Origin: Gossypium raimondii | Lineage: Eukaryota > Streptophyta > Magnoliopsida > Malvales > Malvaceae | Reading direction: 5' to 3' | Length of the DNA: 64,000 nucleotides | Assembly: GCF_025698545.1 (NCBI RefSeq) | Contig: NC_068571.1 | Coordinates: forward strand, 43,619,733 to 43,683,732 | In this document: piece by piece, positions 1 to 11,930 of the stretch | Numbering within the stretch: position 1 is the stretch's first letter | Layout: every line of letters begins with the position of its first letter | Made by a program: the position numbers and the translations under genes | The notes under the pieces: model-generated | The model's database searches: none | The model's input: only the letters and a program-made list of their open reading frames with translations | Told to the model about the DNA's origin: nothing

Positions 1-480
1 TCAAACACATGGCACCATAGGTGGCTATTTGAGACTTGAGAGACACCGTTGGATGACTTTCTACCTTGTATCGTCCGACTGGAGTTTCGCCCTACATCAC
101 CCAGTAGCTAGCCACCTGCATGTCTCGTCCTCTATACTATCAACTTTTTAGTGGGAATGCCTTTATCTCCAAGAAGGGACTACGGGGACTACCGAGGGAC
201 CATTGAGGAGTAACAACTTTATACTACCTCAACAAAGGGAATGTTAGAACAATACCACGCTTAAGGACAATTGGCCCACTTGGCTAATCACATGAGCGAG
301 CCACCACTCGTACTATCAATGACATGGCACTACCAGACCCAGGGCCTCCCACTTATAAATACCCTGAGAAATGATGAAGAAATGATCTCTCCCCTCTAGC
401 AACCTTAAGAACTCAACCTTAACACCCTGTCTTCCTTACCATCATAACTTTCTCTAGCTCTCTGCCTACGTAGGTGAAAT
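1..480. repeat. Possible LTR fragment at window edge
   Basis: This stretch is clearly less AT-rich than the DNA to its right and has no long ORF. A TATA-like motif (CTTATAAATACC, about 352-363) is followed by a pyrimidine-rich leader, as in the U3/R part of a plant LTR. Composition changes sharply near 475-490. No target duplication or second LTR is visible because the left end is cut by the window. It could equally be the 3' part of some other dispersed repeat. Confidence 0.35.
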
Positions 481-3360
481 TAGATTAAATAAGTTAATCA
501 AATCACTTGCATTGAAATTTGATAATTCATCTAACCTAATATTGTATAAAATTCATATAATGAGATTTTTTTTTTACAAAAAAAATATTACAACTATAAT
601 TATAAGTATAAGTATAATAACAAATAATACATATTCAAATAATTATTGTTAAAATCAAATTATTATAATACAAACACAATAGAACTTAAAGTAGAATCAT
701 AAAATTTAATTAAAGCGTAGTAAAATCTTAAAAACCCCACAATAATTTACATGAAATCTCAAAACCTTACCATTAAATCTAAGATCTCAATCACAAACAT
801 CATATAATAGTTGAATCACAAAGAATCTGTTGAACCAATAAAAAACTATATATGTGCGTAGGGCTGGAAATTAGTCGATAATGAATTGGAAAAATAATCT
901 TTAAAAAAAAAAAGCAGAAGAAAACAAAAAAGAGGCCCTCGTGCAAGTGCAACAACTGGACATCACAACTTTTGTACTCAAATTATTATTAAATTGTGAG
1001 CTGCATGTGTGCGTCTGGGTAAACATTCTTTTTTATCGACTAGACATGCAACTGTTAGAATAAAAAGGTTTTATGATTTAATTGATTGAATTGTAATTTT
1101 AATTTGTTATTCCTTATTTTTTTTTTTTATAATATCAGTTTGAAGTAATCTTATTTTTAAACCAAATAGAGAGGGTGTTTCAAGATGTGTTAAATTTTTC
1201 TTTTGAATATATATTTAGGGGTTTATTGGGTATTTCCAATCAAATACCAATATTTGTGTCGGCAATACTTCTTTACAATATTTTATATTAAAATCGACTA
1301 AATATTGTATTTCAAATTTCTTTTGAAAATTTTGTGAAATTTTAATATGGTTTTCTTATTCACAAGCAATAAAATTTGAGATTAAGGCCTTGCTCCATTT
1401 CTAACCAATCAATATTGTCGTTTTCTTTCAAAAAAATTTATTATTTTTCATTTCCTCAAAATGTAATAAACTAAAATCATAATAAATATAATGAAATTCC
1501 AATAATTCAACTCTCATTAAACTAAAATTTTATCGGTAAATACCATTTTATTATTAAAACTAAGAATCACTTTTTGGCCATTAAAACTTTATTCCTTTTG
1601 AAAGGGTAAATTATACTCAATCTCACTAAATCACCTAACTTCAAAACGTAAATTTACTAATAGTTTAGATAAAAATAAAATAAATATTTGCATAAATAAA
1701 TCAACTTTGTCACTAAACTAAAATCTTATTTTTTTTATTAAAAGTAGTAATTAGATTGAAATCAAAATAAATATAAAAAGGATTTGCATGTGCTAAAATT
1801 CTAATAATTCAAATTTGTCATTAAAGTAAATATGATTAAAAGTAAGAATTAAGACAGATGATTCTTGGCCATTAAAAACCCAATCTTTTATTTTTGTTTT
1901 CAAACTACTTGAAAATTTTTTTGAAAGCAAGAATGAAATGCATATATTTTTCTTTAGTGTCAAACCCTTTTCTAAGGATCCCAAATGGATCCTACACTTT
2001 CTTTCAAGTCACCATCTGTTTCCACTTCAAGACAAGCCATCAACTTCAACAAAAAGTCAATATCAATTTTGGAGTAGATTTGGAATAAATAAGAGATTAA
2101 ATAAGTTTTAACAAAGCTGATTTTAATTTTATAAGTAGAGTTAAGATATGTTTTGATTATTTAATTTTTATATATTTTCATACCAAGTGACCATTTTTTT
2201 TTAAATTTACTTGTGGAGTTTCTTTATTAGATAATTATTAAAAAATAGAAATTTTAATAAAAATCTCATATATGTCATTTTACCTCAATATAAACACGTT
2301 TGATTAGGCCCAAAAGATTTGTGTAATTTGCCTTTTCTTTCATGATTTTATTCGATAATTTTGAAACCTAGATTACCCATAAGAAAAAGGGATTATTTGC
2401 AACACCGTGAATTATTATTTTTATGTAAAAAGGAATCATAATTTAAAAATTATATATATGTACCACTTTAAACTTTAATGAATAATAAGAGTTAATTGCA
2501 TTTGGATATTTTCAAATTATGATTTTAAAATGTTTTAATCCTACCCTTAAATTGTGAGTAAGATCTTTTATTATTAAAACTGTTAATTTAATCATTAAGT
2601 GACACGTAAAATTTTATATGGCATAATTTAATAAAATTTTAAAGAAAAATAAAATGTTGTGACATAATTTTAAAATTAAAAACTAAAAATAAAGTAAAAC
2701 TAAGAAAAGATAGAGTGAACATCAGTTTTTATAAAAGCTTGAACCTCAAAACTAATATTTATTTTAAATCATGTCACATAAGATCTAACATCTTACATAA
2801 CAGTTAAATTAACCATTTTAAGAATAAAATAATTTTATTCACATAATTTAAGGATGTAATTAAAATGTTTTAAAGTTTAAAAAATGGATAACCCAATTGA
2901 CACAGTTGAATATTATATTATATCAGAAATTAAGAATAAAATTGTTTTGATTAAATGCAAAATGGTTGGGTGGTTGCTGCTACCACCGGCAGCAGCCTAT
3001 TTAGTATTAATTTAATGCAAAGATGAATGTTTCGATAACAAAAGGACCATCCTGGCTGCACACGTTTCAATGTCGCTACTCACACGAACACCACAATTAA
3101 ATATTCTCGAGGAGAATCCAGATTCATTGACTCCACGAATTCATAGTTTGACAAATTTAATTATTAATCTCATTTGAGAAAAAATTTGATTTTTTAAAAT
3201 TTAAAACAAAAATCTCAAGAACAATAATTTGAGAATTTTAAGCTTTTATTCTCTGTATATTGATTAAATTTAAATTCACACATGCTTTATTTATCAATAT
3301 AATGATTCACACCGAAATAACTAGTATTAAGATAATCCTAAAAATTAAATAATGATAATA
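481..3360. other. AT-rich intergenic DNA
   Basis: I see no gene here. The stretch is very AT-rich with poly-A/T runs and only short chance ORFs (for example around 1793-2088, both strands). A short GC-rich inverted repeat, GGTTGCTGCTACCACCGGCAGCAGCC-like, lies near 2971-2997. No transposon ends could be defined. Confidence 0.5.
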
Positions 3361-3445
3361 TTAGTTAAAGCATTTAAAATCAAATAAGTCAAATTGTTGA
3401 AAAAAAAAGAAGTCGTCGAAGCCATTAGCAATAGGGGAGAAAGAG

Positions 3446-3691
3446 ATGGATTTGAGTTTGGGCAGAGGTGAAGGCTCTCTGTGGGAAACTAGAATGAAGA
3501 AGAGTGATGAAGTTAAAGGTGAAAATGGCAGCATTACTGAAGAAAACAGTAATGGTGGTGGAGGTAATAAAAGATTGAGCTTGAAGAAAGGGCGGTGTGG
3601 GGAAGAGAATAACTTGGAAAATGAGATTGTAAAGGCAAAGCCGAGGAGCAATTTACATGAACAATTTAAAACTATAAATAAAATTTGCTAA
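3446..3691 (+). CDS. Small ORF, unknown, possible gene fragment
   Basis: An 81-residue ORF begins MDLSLGRGEGSLWETRMKKS and is hydrophilic, Lys/Glu/Gly-rich and probably unstructured. It has better base composition for coding than its AT-rich surroundings. The N-terminal part (GSLWETRMKKSDEVKG) is vaguely reminiscent of the start of an uncharacterised plant protein family, but I cannot name it. No TATA element, intron or downstream exon was identified. A complementary-strand ORF (3361-3651) is leucine/phenylalanine/proline-rich and looks like a shadow. It is probably a truncated exon or a small orphan gene; a chance ORF is not excluded. Confidence 0.3.
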   Translation: MDLSLGRGEGSLWETRMKKSDEVKGENGSITEENSNGGGGNKRLSLKKGRCGEENNLENEIVKAKPRSNLHEQFKTINKIC

Positions 3692-4269
3692 TGCCTCTTT
3701 TTCTTTTCAATAATTTCACTTATTTGATTTTAAATGTTTTAACTAAAATTGAATTGAATTAGAGAATATATAATATTAATTTTATGTTTTTAAAAATAAT
3801 GAGGTGTCATTATTTTATTGGAGTTTAAAACTATAATTTTAACACAATACCAATGATGAAAAATTTAAAGTTTATGAATGTAGGCTACAATTTTAGGAGA
3901 TTATTTATTTTTAACTTTTATTATGTATTGTATTTGTATTAAAAGTATTTATGGGTTCGCTTGGAATAAGCAAAGTCAGCTCAAAGTTTTAACAAAAATA
4001 TACTAAAATAATTTTAATATCTTCCAAATGTAATTTAAATTTTATTTATTAAATAATATCCTCATTGGATATCAATAATTTTACCCAAGTTTCAATTAGT
4101 GATTTTTGTTAATGCTTAATTTTTAAAAAGTAACTAAAACTATTATGAAGGTTTTATATTAAAAATTAGATTATATTTTGTCTTTTTTACTTGAAAAATG
4201 AGCAAATTATTTTTACATGTTAGATTAAATAGTAAACTAGTCTTATAGCCAATTCAGCAAATGCTACAA

Positions 4270-4437
4270 AGCAAAAATCATTGGATGATAAGTCATGTGC
4301 CTAAGGAGTGTAATCAAATTGCTGATTTCATAACCAAAATGTCTTTTGTTGGTATGCAGGTGCTCGAAGATGTGATTAGGCAGTTAATTGACACGCTTGA
4401 GCAATACAATGCTTTAGGTGTTTTTTGTTCACTTTAA
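4270..4437 (+). pseudogene. LINE RNase H domain fragment
   Basis: A 55-codon open stretch ending in TAA reads SKNHWMISHVPKECNQIADF and continues ITKMSFVGMQV. The pattern H(V/I)P(K/R)xxNQxAD(x)xxK is the C-terminal signature of the RNase H domain found at the end of plant non-LTR (LINE, L1-type) reverse transcriptases. Nothing upstream matches the rest of the polyprotein, so this is a 5'-truncated relic, as is usual for LINE insertions. It stops 3 bases before the target duplication of the MITE at 4449. Confidence 0.65.
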
Positions 4438-4448
4438 TTTGATATAGT

Positions 4449-4718
4449 CAGGGGCGGAACCAAGGGGGGTTGGCAGGGGCCCCATTTCCCCCTAAAATGG
4501 AAATTTTCACTTTTAGCCCTTTTATAATTTTAAAATTTTAAATTAATATATGGTAAAATTACACTTTGGCCCCCCAAAAATGAGAAAAAAAAATTGATTT
4601 AATCCTTTAAAAATTATAAAGATAGGGGCTATTAAAATAGTGAAATTTCACTTTTGCTATCATAAAAATATACAACTTTATTTCGGCTCCCCTCAAAAAA
4701 TTTTCTGGCTTCACCCTG
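4449..4718. mobile_element. hAT-type MITE, 270 bp, 8-bp TSD
   Basis: The ends are imperfect inverted repeats: CAGGGGCGGAACCA on the left and GGCTTCACCCTG on the right, which reads CAGGGTGAAGCC on the other strand. The element is flanked by a perfect 8-bp duplication GATATAGT (4441-4448 and 4719-4726). Eight-base duplications and CAGGG-type ends fit a non-autonomous hAT element. There is no coding capacity. Confidence 0.85.
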
Positions 4719-4749
4719 GATATAGTATTATTATGTTATTATCCACACA

Positions 4750-5009
4750 CACACAAAAAAGAGTAAACTAATTTTTTGTTAAAAATTCATCCATTTCTAC
4801 TGTTAAAAATTAGTGTACCTAATAAAATAATCAAACAATTACACGTAGCATGTCGCATGTACATCATTATGATATAGAGATCGCTTTTTAATAGTAGAGA
4901 TGGATGATAATTTTAACAAAAGGTCAATTTACTCTTTGATCTAATGTACATGAATCAATTTAAGATAAAATAGAATACAATATTCTCTATAATACGTTTA
5001 CCTTTAAAT
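4750..5009. mobile_element. Degraded MITE of the GGTAAA family
   Basis: The interior shares GAGTAAACTAATTTTTTGTT, GTTAAAAATT and TTACTCTTTGATCTAATGTA with the better-preserved copies at 18801 and 49094. The right end, read on the minus strand, gives GGTAAACGTATTATAGAGAA, matching that family's terminal repeat. The left terminal repeat has decayed, so the left boundary is approximate and no target duplication could be read. Confidence 0.5.
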
Positions 5010-7540
5010 CAACAATATTAAAAGATTGTGAATTCAACTAATATTCAATTGATTAGTAGTGTAGTCAATAAAGCTTTGAAAAAGCACACATCTTGCCCTA
5101 ACTTAAGGATTAAAGTTGCTATTTTAATGCCAACTTCATATTTTTTTTAAAGGATATGCAATTTATTTGATGCCCTACTAATTATGAAAGATTAAAACAA
5201 AAAAAAATGTCGCTGAAATTTCGGAAAAATTAAGCAAATTCAGGGCAATGGTCGGATTGTGTTGTCTCATACATACATATTTATTTATATTCCAATCAAT
5301 CAAAAATAATAAAACATCCAAATCTTCCACGCAATTACAAAAAAGTAATGTATTAGCAAAATTCCAAATCCACAATCTTTATTATTTTTAGTCAATTGAT
5401 GTGATTAGTGTATAAGACTAGCCTTAATATCTTATTCTAATTGCAAACCTCCAAATTTTCATTGTACCCTTTTTGGATTTAAACCATGCTTCCTTTTTCT
5501 CTAAATCGTTTTCTATATAATTATTGCATAATTATGATTTGAGTGGTGACCTCATTTTATTTTTAACAAATAAGAATTACTTTTAAACCTTTTTTTCTCT
5601 TTCTTAGTTTTATCCTTACTTTTTTAGTTGTATTAGTAATTCAAAAGAGTTAAATCGCTTTTTTTAATAAAATGTAGATTAAAATATTAATTTTTAACGA
5701 TATTGGTGTCATAATCTATGTGATTATTTATGTGTACTTTATGTTTACATGATACTATTTACTTTATAATCATGTGAACAAATAATTTAAAACTTATTCA
5801 AAATATAAAATAAAAATGATATAAGTTCATAAAAATTTAAAAATATCATGGACTACCTTATTTAAAATTTAATATTTTACTAAAAAATAATTCTTTAGTA
5901 ATCAAAATTGACTCTTTTAAAAGTACAATATCGATAAAAAAACTATAAAGATGGTGCCTTTTAATATTTAATATATACTTTGGGAATTAATTTTTAAGAA
6001 AAGTGATATATAAAAATGGTTTAGAGACAATATCTTGGGGTTTTTTCTCTCCTAACAATATTTTTTAATTAAATAATATGATTGTTTACTGAAGGTAGTG
6101 AAAAGATTGTTTGAATGATAATTAGTAAGGTCAGTTCATAGTAATAGTAAAATTAATTAAACTCTACCTAAGAAATGACTTTAATTCTTGGAAAAGAAAT
6201 TCAGGGTTTTCTTGATTCCAATTTTACATCAAGACAAATGCTTAGTGTTTTCTTTTTCCCCATTATATTTCACTAGCATGCTAAAATGGAGAATTTAGCC
6301 CCTCGGTTTTATTTTACGAAAATTGAAAAATTAATCCAATCCTAACAAAAAATGGATGAAATTCATAATTAAATCTTAAAATTTTAGATATTTGGATTTT
6401 AATATCAAATTAATTAAATGAATAAAATCTCAAAACTTAAATCTCTAGCAGTAGTGGAGAATGAAATTTCAAAATTATAATTATAAATGTGTTAAAAGTA
6501 AACAAGAAAGCAAAAGAATTCAACTTCTTCACGTAATCAATCTAAGTCTCTGTTGAAAACAAACCTGAGACACAAATAATTTCAAGCTTTCAAAATAAAT
6601 TAAAATAATGTACCAATTTTTAACCCTAATAGAGAAAACGCCCATGGTACTTTTAGCCAAAGAGGGGCAGTCAAAAGCTTGAAACTAGTAGTTACAATGG
6701 AACCAAACCCCTTTCTCTATCTCTCTCTTCACTTATTCACATGGTAACCAAGAGCCTGTCTTTTAGTGGTCTTTTTTGTATATCCATGAACAGATCTTGT
6801 TGACAGACATGTGAAGCACTGTGCTTTGGAAGTAAGTTTATATATAATATATTATATTATGTAATATAGAGAGATATATAATTTTTAGGTCCAATAGGGT
6901 GGTATGCATGTGCTTCTTACCCTCATCACACATTTCCTACCTTTACCTTTATTTTACTTTGACTGAATTAGTTGCATCTTTCAGCTAGTTTTCATACCAA
7001 TTATATCCAAATAATTTCTTTGTAATTCCATACATACACACATATATATATGTGAAGAAATAGACAAGAATTGGGTTCATTCTCCCAATGCAGTTCTTTC
7101 ATTTAAAGCTAAATTATATTATATTTTATTTATTTTAAAAATTAAACATTAGTTTTATATATTTGATAATATTAATTTTAATATTAAAATAAATTAAAAT
7201 TTTTAATTAAAAATCGGTTTGCTCTTTCACTATTGACATTAATTTACTTTTACTTCTACTGGTAGAAGACTGTAAAATCTTAACTATCAAACAAACATTC
7301 ATGCCCCCGTATTCTTGAAGAATGAATTATATCTTAATCTGCATAGTCTGTTTCTTCCTCTTTTTTCTTTTTCAATATGTTTAAAATAAATATATATACT
7401 TTCCTTGAAAATCTTTTTTAAGGTGTAGGGTCCTTTCCTAATGAGCTGCATGGTTCAGCCTATATTTCTTTTATCTGTCAATGGACTATACATAGAGAGA
7501 GGGGTGTGTGGGACTATGGGTTTTAACACTTTACAGTCCT
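5010..7540. other. Intergenic DNA upstream of CYP85A
   Basis: No gene was found. The sequence is AT-rich with TA dinucleotide runs (around 6840-6880 and 7040-7055). The last 500 bp presumably hold the promoter of the P450 gene. The 65-residue minus-strand ORF at 5178-5375 has no recognisable features and is rejected. Confidence 0.5.
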
Positions 7541-7550
7541 ATATATATAT
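7541..7550 (+). promoter_or_regulatory. Candidate TATA box of CYP85A gene
   Basis: An ATATATATAT block lies 103 bp upstream of the start codon at 7653, at a sensible distance for a plant TATA box with a short 5' UTR. The call rests only on position and composition. Confidence 0.45.
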
Positions 7551-7652
7551 GGGTGTGTGTGCACCTCTCTAGTATATGTAGACTTATGAGGGAACTCCGA
7601 TAACCATTTTTGCAGAGCTTTTGGAGATCTTAAAAAGAAAGAAAAAAAAACA

Positions 7653-10596
7653 ATGGCTCTTTTCATGGTGGTTTTGGTACTGCTGTTCATTCTGGCCCTT
7701 TCTATATGCACTGCTTTGTTAAGATGGAATGAACTTAAGTTCAGTAAAAAAGGTTTGCCTCCTGGTACTATGGGTTGGCCAATCTTTGGTGAAACCACAG
7801 AGTTTCTCAAACAAGGTCCTAATTTCATGAAAAACCAAAGAGCAAGGTAAACTGCCCCCTCCCCCGCTCTCATTTCAAATGTTCTCAAACATTATGTAAT
7901 TTTTTCATTTTGGTCCTTCTTACAGGTATGGGAGTTTCTTCAAATCACATATACTAGGATGTCCTACAGCTGTTTCCATGGATCCAGAGCTTAATAGATA
8001 TATACTAATGAATGAAGCTAAAGGTCTTGTTCCTGGTTATCCACAGTCCATGTTAGATATCTTGGGTAAATGTAACATTGCAGCTGTTCATGGTTCTACT
8101 CATAAACAAATGAGAGGAGCTTTGCTGGCTCTCATTAGTCCTACTATGATTAAACAACAACTTTTGCCTAAAATAGATGAATTCATGAGAAATTTTGTGA
8201 GTGATTGGGATAATAAAATCATTGACATTCAAGAAAAGACCAAACAGGTTTGTTTCTTTTACAGCTTTGCATTAGTTCATAGGTGTTTTCCTCTGTTTTT
8301 CTAATATGTATTTTTGTGTATGTCTGTAGATGGCATTTTTATCATCACTTAAACAAATTGCAACTGTTGAATCAACTTCAATAGCACAAGAATTCATGCC
8401 TGAGTTCTTTAAATTAGTGTTGGGGACTTTATCGCTGCCTATCGATCTCCCCGGTACGAATTATCGACGAGGACTTAAGGTAAAATATCCATCAGCATTT
8501 CGTTTTTCATTACATTCCATAGTCTCAAGTCGATTAAGTTGTTCATTTATCACCTTGCAGGCAAGGAAAATTATACTTACAATACTAAAACAACTAATAG
8601 AAAAGAGAAGAGGCAATCAAGAATCACACAAGGACATGCTTGCTTACTTGATGAGCAAAGATGATAATAATAGATACAAATTAAGTGATGATGAGATCAT
8701 TGATCAAATCATTACCATCTTGTATTCTGGTTACGAGACCGTGTCGACGACATCGATGATGGCCGTTAAGTACCTACATGATCATCCATCTATTCTTGAA
8801 GAACTAAGAGTAAGTAACAAAAAGAAAAAGAAAACATGTTCTTCATATCTTGGTAATGAAATTTTTTTGACTTATTGATGAACAAATTTACAGAAAGAAC
8901 ATATGGCAATTAGAGAAAAGAAAAGACCAGAGGACCCGATTGAATGGAATGATCTTAAGCCAATGAAGTTCACTAGAGCTGTAAGAAAATTTGTGGGGTT
9001 TTTTTTTTTTTTTTGAGACAATTATTTTTATTAATAAGTAATTTCTTTTGAACTAAATAGTGATTTTGTTTTTTTATGCAGGTGATTTTTGAGACTTCAA
9101 GATTAGCTACTATTGTTAATGGGGTTTTAAGGAAAACTACTGAAGAAATGGAACTAAATGGTAAGTGAGCATTTAAATATATAGATATATTATTAAAGTG
9201 TGGGATCCATATATTGAAAATAATTCTTTTTGGTCCTTACCTTTTGTAATATGAGCTTTATGGGCTCAAGAAGCTGAGTTTGCACTTTGCAAAAGTTATA
9301 TATAATATAAATATTAGATTAAATAACTTTTTGTCAATTAGTCCTTGAACTTGGCAACTACTCTTATATTAGACCCTAAACCATTTTTTTGCCCAAATCA
9401 ATCATTGAATTTGGCAATTGCTCTCACATTGGAGCCTAAACTTTTTTTAGCTCAAGTTAATCTTTGATATTTCCTTGGAAGCCCTAAAATAAGGTTCTAA
9501 TGTGAGAACAATTGCTAAGTTTAAGTCTCAATATGGGAACAATTGCCAAGCCCAACGTGAGAATAATTATCTAAAGTTTAGGCCCCAATATGAGAACAAT
9601 TATTAAATTTAAGGACTAACTTAAAATAATAAAAAGTGTAGATCGCAATGTGAGAGTTACCAATTTTAGGCTCTAAATGGTGATTTAACCCATAGTCACG
9701 TGTATGTGTGTAAAAAGGAAAACGTAATGGACATGAAATGATCTTCCCTATGTGGAGCTTAGGTCTATCATGATTTACATGGAATGCCTACCAATCCAGC
9801 TAGGCAATCCCTATGGATCATTCATGGTCTTATTTTCAATGATTTTCTTAAAAGAAAGGTAGCTTTTTCAATGTATATATATATCAAGGTAAACTTTTTC
9901 TTTAGAAACTCAGTTAGCCAAATGATTAGATTTTCATTGGCCCTCTAGATAAAATGGTGGGCCTTTGTCACTTTAAAGTTCAATAACATACTTAATCTTG
10001 AATCCCAGCTTTTGGTCTAGTAGCACTGCCTGTTCACTTCAAAACATAAATTTGTGGGTTCAAATCACAAACTTAATCCCCAATTTTTCATTTTTCTTTT
10101 TGTCAGGATTTGTGGTCCCTAAAGGATGGAGAATCTACGTATATACAAGAGAGATAAACTATGATCCTTTCATCTATCCTGATCCATTAGCTTTCAATCC
10201 ATGGAGATGGATGGTTAGTAATGATCATATTTTTCTCATTTTTTTATTTAATTTTTTTATCAATGATATGAAAGTATTAATGAATGTAGGACAAAAGCTT
10301 GGAATCTCAAAGTAATTTCTTGATATTTGGAGGAGGTACAAGGCAATGTCCTGGAAAAGAATTAGGAATTGCAGAAATTTCAACATTTCTTCATTATTTT
10401 ATAACTAGATACAGGTAACATAATTTAATCACTGTTTTCTAATCCGAAAATACATTTGTTTAACAAAGTTAATGATCTTAATTAATGGGTTTCTTTTTTG
10501 GAGTGCAGATGGGAAGAAATTGGGGGAGAAAAATTGATGAAATTTCCAAGAGTTGAAGCACCAAATGGACTACACATTAGGGTTTCTTTTTACTAA
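7653..10596 (+). CDS. CYP85A1: CYP85A brassinosteroid C-6 oxidase (cytochrome P450)
   Basis: Nine exons, all with GT-AG junctions: 7653-7846, 7926-8247, 8330-8479, 8561-8809, 8894-8980, 9082-9160, 10107-10213, 10290-10414, 10509-10596. Together they give 466 residues, the usual length for CYP85A. Visible parts are an N-terminal membrane anchor (1-22), the proline-rich hinge KKGLPPGTMGWP (32-43), the I-helix SGYET (278-282), the K-helix ETSR (338-341) and the haem loop FGGGTRQCPG with Cys416 as ligand. Long blocks such as LNRYILMNEAKGLVPGYPQS are diagnostic of CYP85A rather than CYP90 or CYP734. The family oxidises C-6 of 6-deoxo brassinosteroids (6-deoxocastasterone to castasterone) at the ER membrane. 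The A1/A2 distinction (A2 also makes brassinolide in Arabidopsis) cannot be made from this sequence alone. Intron 6 (9161-10106) is long and carries repeats. No frameshift or stop was seen. Confidence 0.93.
9321..9695. repeat. Inverted-repeat (foldback) element in CYP85A intron 6
   Basis: The left arm contains TTAGTCCTTGAACTTGGCAA and TATTAGACCCTAAAC. The right arm on the minus strand contains TTAGTCCTTAAATTTAATAA and TATTGGGGCCTAAAC, so the whole segment can fold on itself. Several internal units of the type CTCACATTGGAGCCTAAAC repeat within the arms. A related structure lies just downstream of the mutase gene (20320-20690). There is no coding capacity and no clear target duplication. Confidence 0.6.
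9965..10085 (+). repeat. tRNA-like (SINE-derived?) stretch in intron 6
   Basis: TTGGTCTAGTAGCACTGCC resembles a pol III A box, and GTGGGTTCAAATCACAAAC, about 45 bp later, resembles a B box. The spacing is that of a tRNA-derived SINE head. A body and tail were not defined, and the stretch runs into the acceptor region of exon 7. Confidence 0.4.
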
Positions 10597-11099
10597 CTAT
10601 TAAAGAGATGTATATGTACATATGATATAATGATTTGTTGAGTTTAAAAAAAAAAGAGGTTTAGGGTTGGAGTTCGATTTTAGAACACACTCCGGTACTT
10701 AAGTTAGACTGAAGTGCAAAAGGCTGCGTATGCCGGATTTTCCCTCACTTGGGTTGTATAGATCCGGTCGGACACATTAGTGGATGGGACGATGTTTTCT
10801 TATTGAGGGGTTTGGTGGTTAATGGTACGAACGATTTTTTTTTCTCAAGGGCTCAAGCTTTAAGAAGCTGGATATGATCCGAAATATCTTATGCGATGTC
10901 GGTTCGGGTTATCGGAACTGCTGATTTGGACTCTGAATCTAATGGGCTTAACAGTAATCAAAAGGGAAGACAAAATGATGTTAACAAGAGATGACTAGAT
11001 TGTGAATTTTCTGAAATTGAGAGTTTGGAATTATAAATTATCTTTTTTTATGCCAAAGCTACAATGATCTCCAAAGGAGCATGTAAACCATTTCTACGT
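10597..11099. other. CYP85A 3' flank
   Basis: This holds the presumed 3' UTR (ATGATATAATGATTTG around 10621) followed by moderately GC-containing sequence. No ORF or element boundary was recognised. Confidence 0.4.
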
Positions 11100-11860
11100 A
11101 TCTATACTATAAAATTTTTGAAAACGATATACACTAGTCAGAAAACTATTTAAAAACTACAATTTTTTTAATAATAATAATAATAATAATTAGTGATATT
11201 TAGAGGTGTTCATAAGTTGAGTAAAGTTGAAACTCGTTTTCAAAATATTTCTAGGCTCAAGCTTGACTCGCCCAAAAGGTTAATTCATTATTGAAAAGTA
11301 ATTTTATATTAATATTTATAATTTTTTTTTACAAATAGTGAAACAGGTCGGGCTAGGGTTGGAAAATATAAATTATTTCTATTTTTTTTAACAATCTCAT
11401 TATAAGTTCTGATTATATCTACTCTTTTTGACACAATGCCTGAAACTACCTATAGTTTTCAACAATTTGGTTATAAGTACATATACATTTCTATGTGAGT
11501 TAATGAACTTAACTTGAACCCACGTCCTCCTATATTAGCAACAATGCCCATGCTAATCGAGTTAAGACTTGATTGACTCATTTCTATGTATTTATACTAT
11601 AAGAGTTTTGAAAGAAATACGGTCACGAGTTAATTGGAAATTAGTTCAATCAAAAAATTATTTAAAAACACATTTTTAAAAAGTAATAAAAAATATTTAG
11701 TAGTATTTAGAGATATTCATAGGTTGAATAAAACAGAAGCTCGACTTGCCCAAACTCACCCAAAAGGCTTATTTCATAATTTAAAAATAACTTTATATTA
11801 ATATTTATATTTTTTTATAAATACTGAAACACGTGGGACTAAGACTGAAAAATATAAATC
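11100..11860. repeat. Diverged direct duplication (two ~270-bp units)
   Basis: Unit 1 (about 11100-11370) and unit 2 (about 11585-11860) share the same order of blocks: CTATACTATAA, a stretch ending TATTTAAAAAC, TATTTAGAG(G/A)TNTTCATA followed by GTTGA(G/A)TAAA, CCCAAAAGG, and TTTATATTAATATTTATA. They are separated by roughly 200 bp of SINE-like sequence. It looks like an old direct duplication, or LTR-like repeats of a small element. Confidence 0.5.
11390..11582 (-). repeat. tRNA-like SINE-type repeat
   Basis: On the minus strand the right end reads TTAACTCGATTAGCATGGGC (A-box-like) followed about 35 bp later by ACGTGGGTTCAAGTTAAG (B-box-like). It then enters a body containing ATAGGTAGTTTCAGGCATTG. 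A headless copy of this body lies at 22280-22380. The boundaries are approximate. Confidence 0.45.
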
Positions 11861-11930
11861 TAAATCAGATCCAAAACGGATCCGGCCGGCTGGACTACCT
11901 GACCCATAAACACATTTAATCTATTATATA

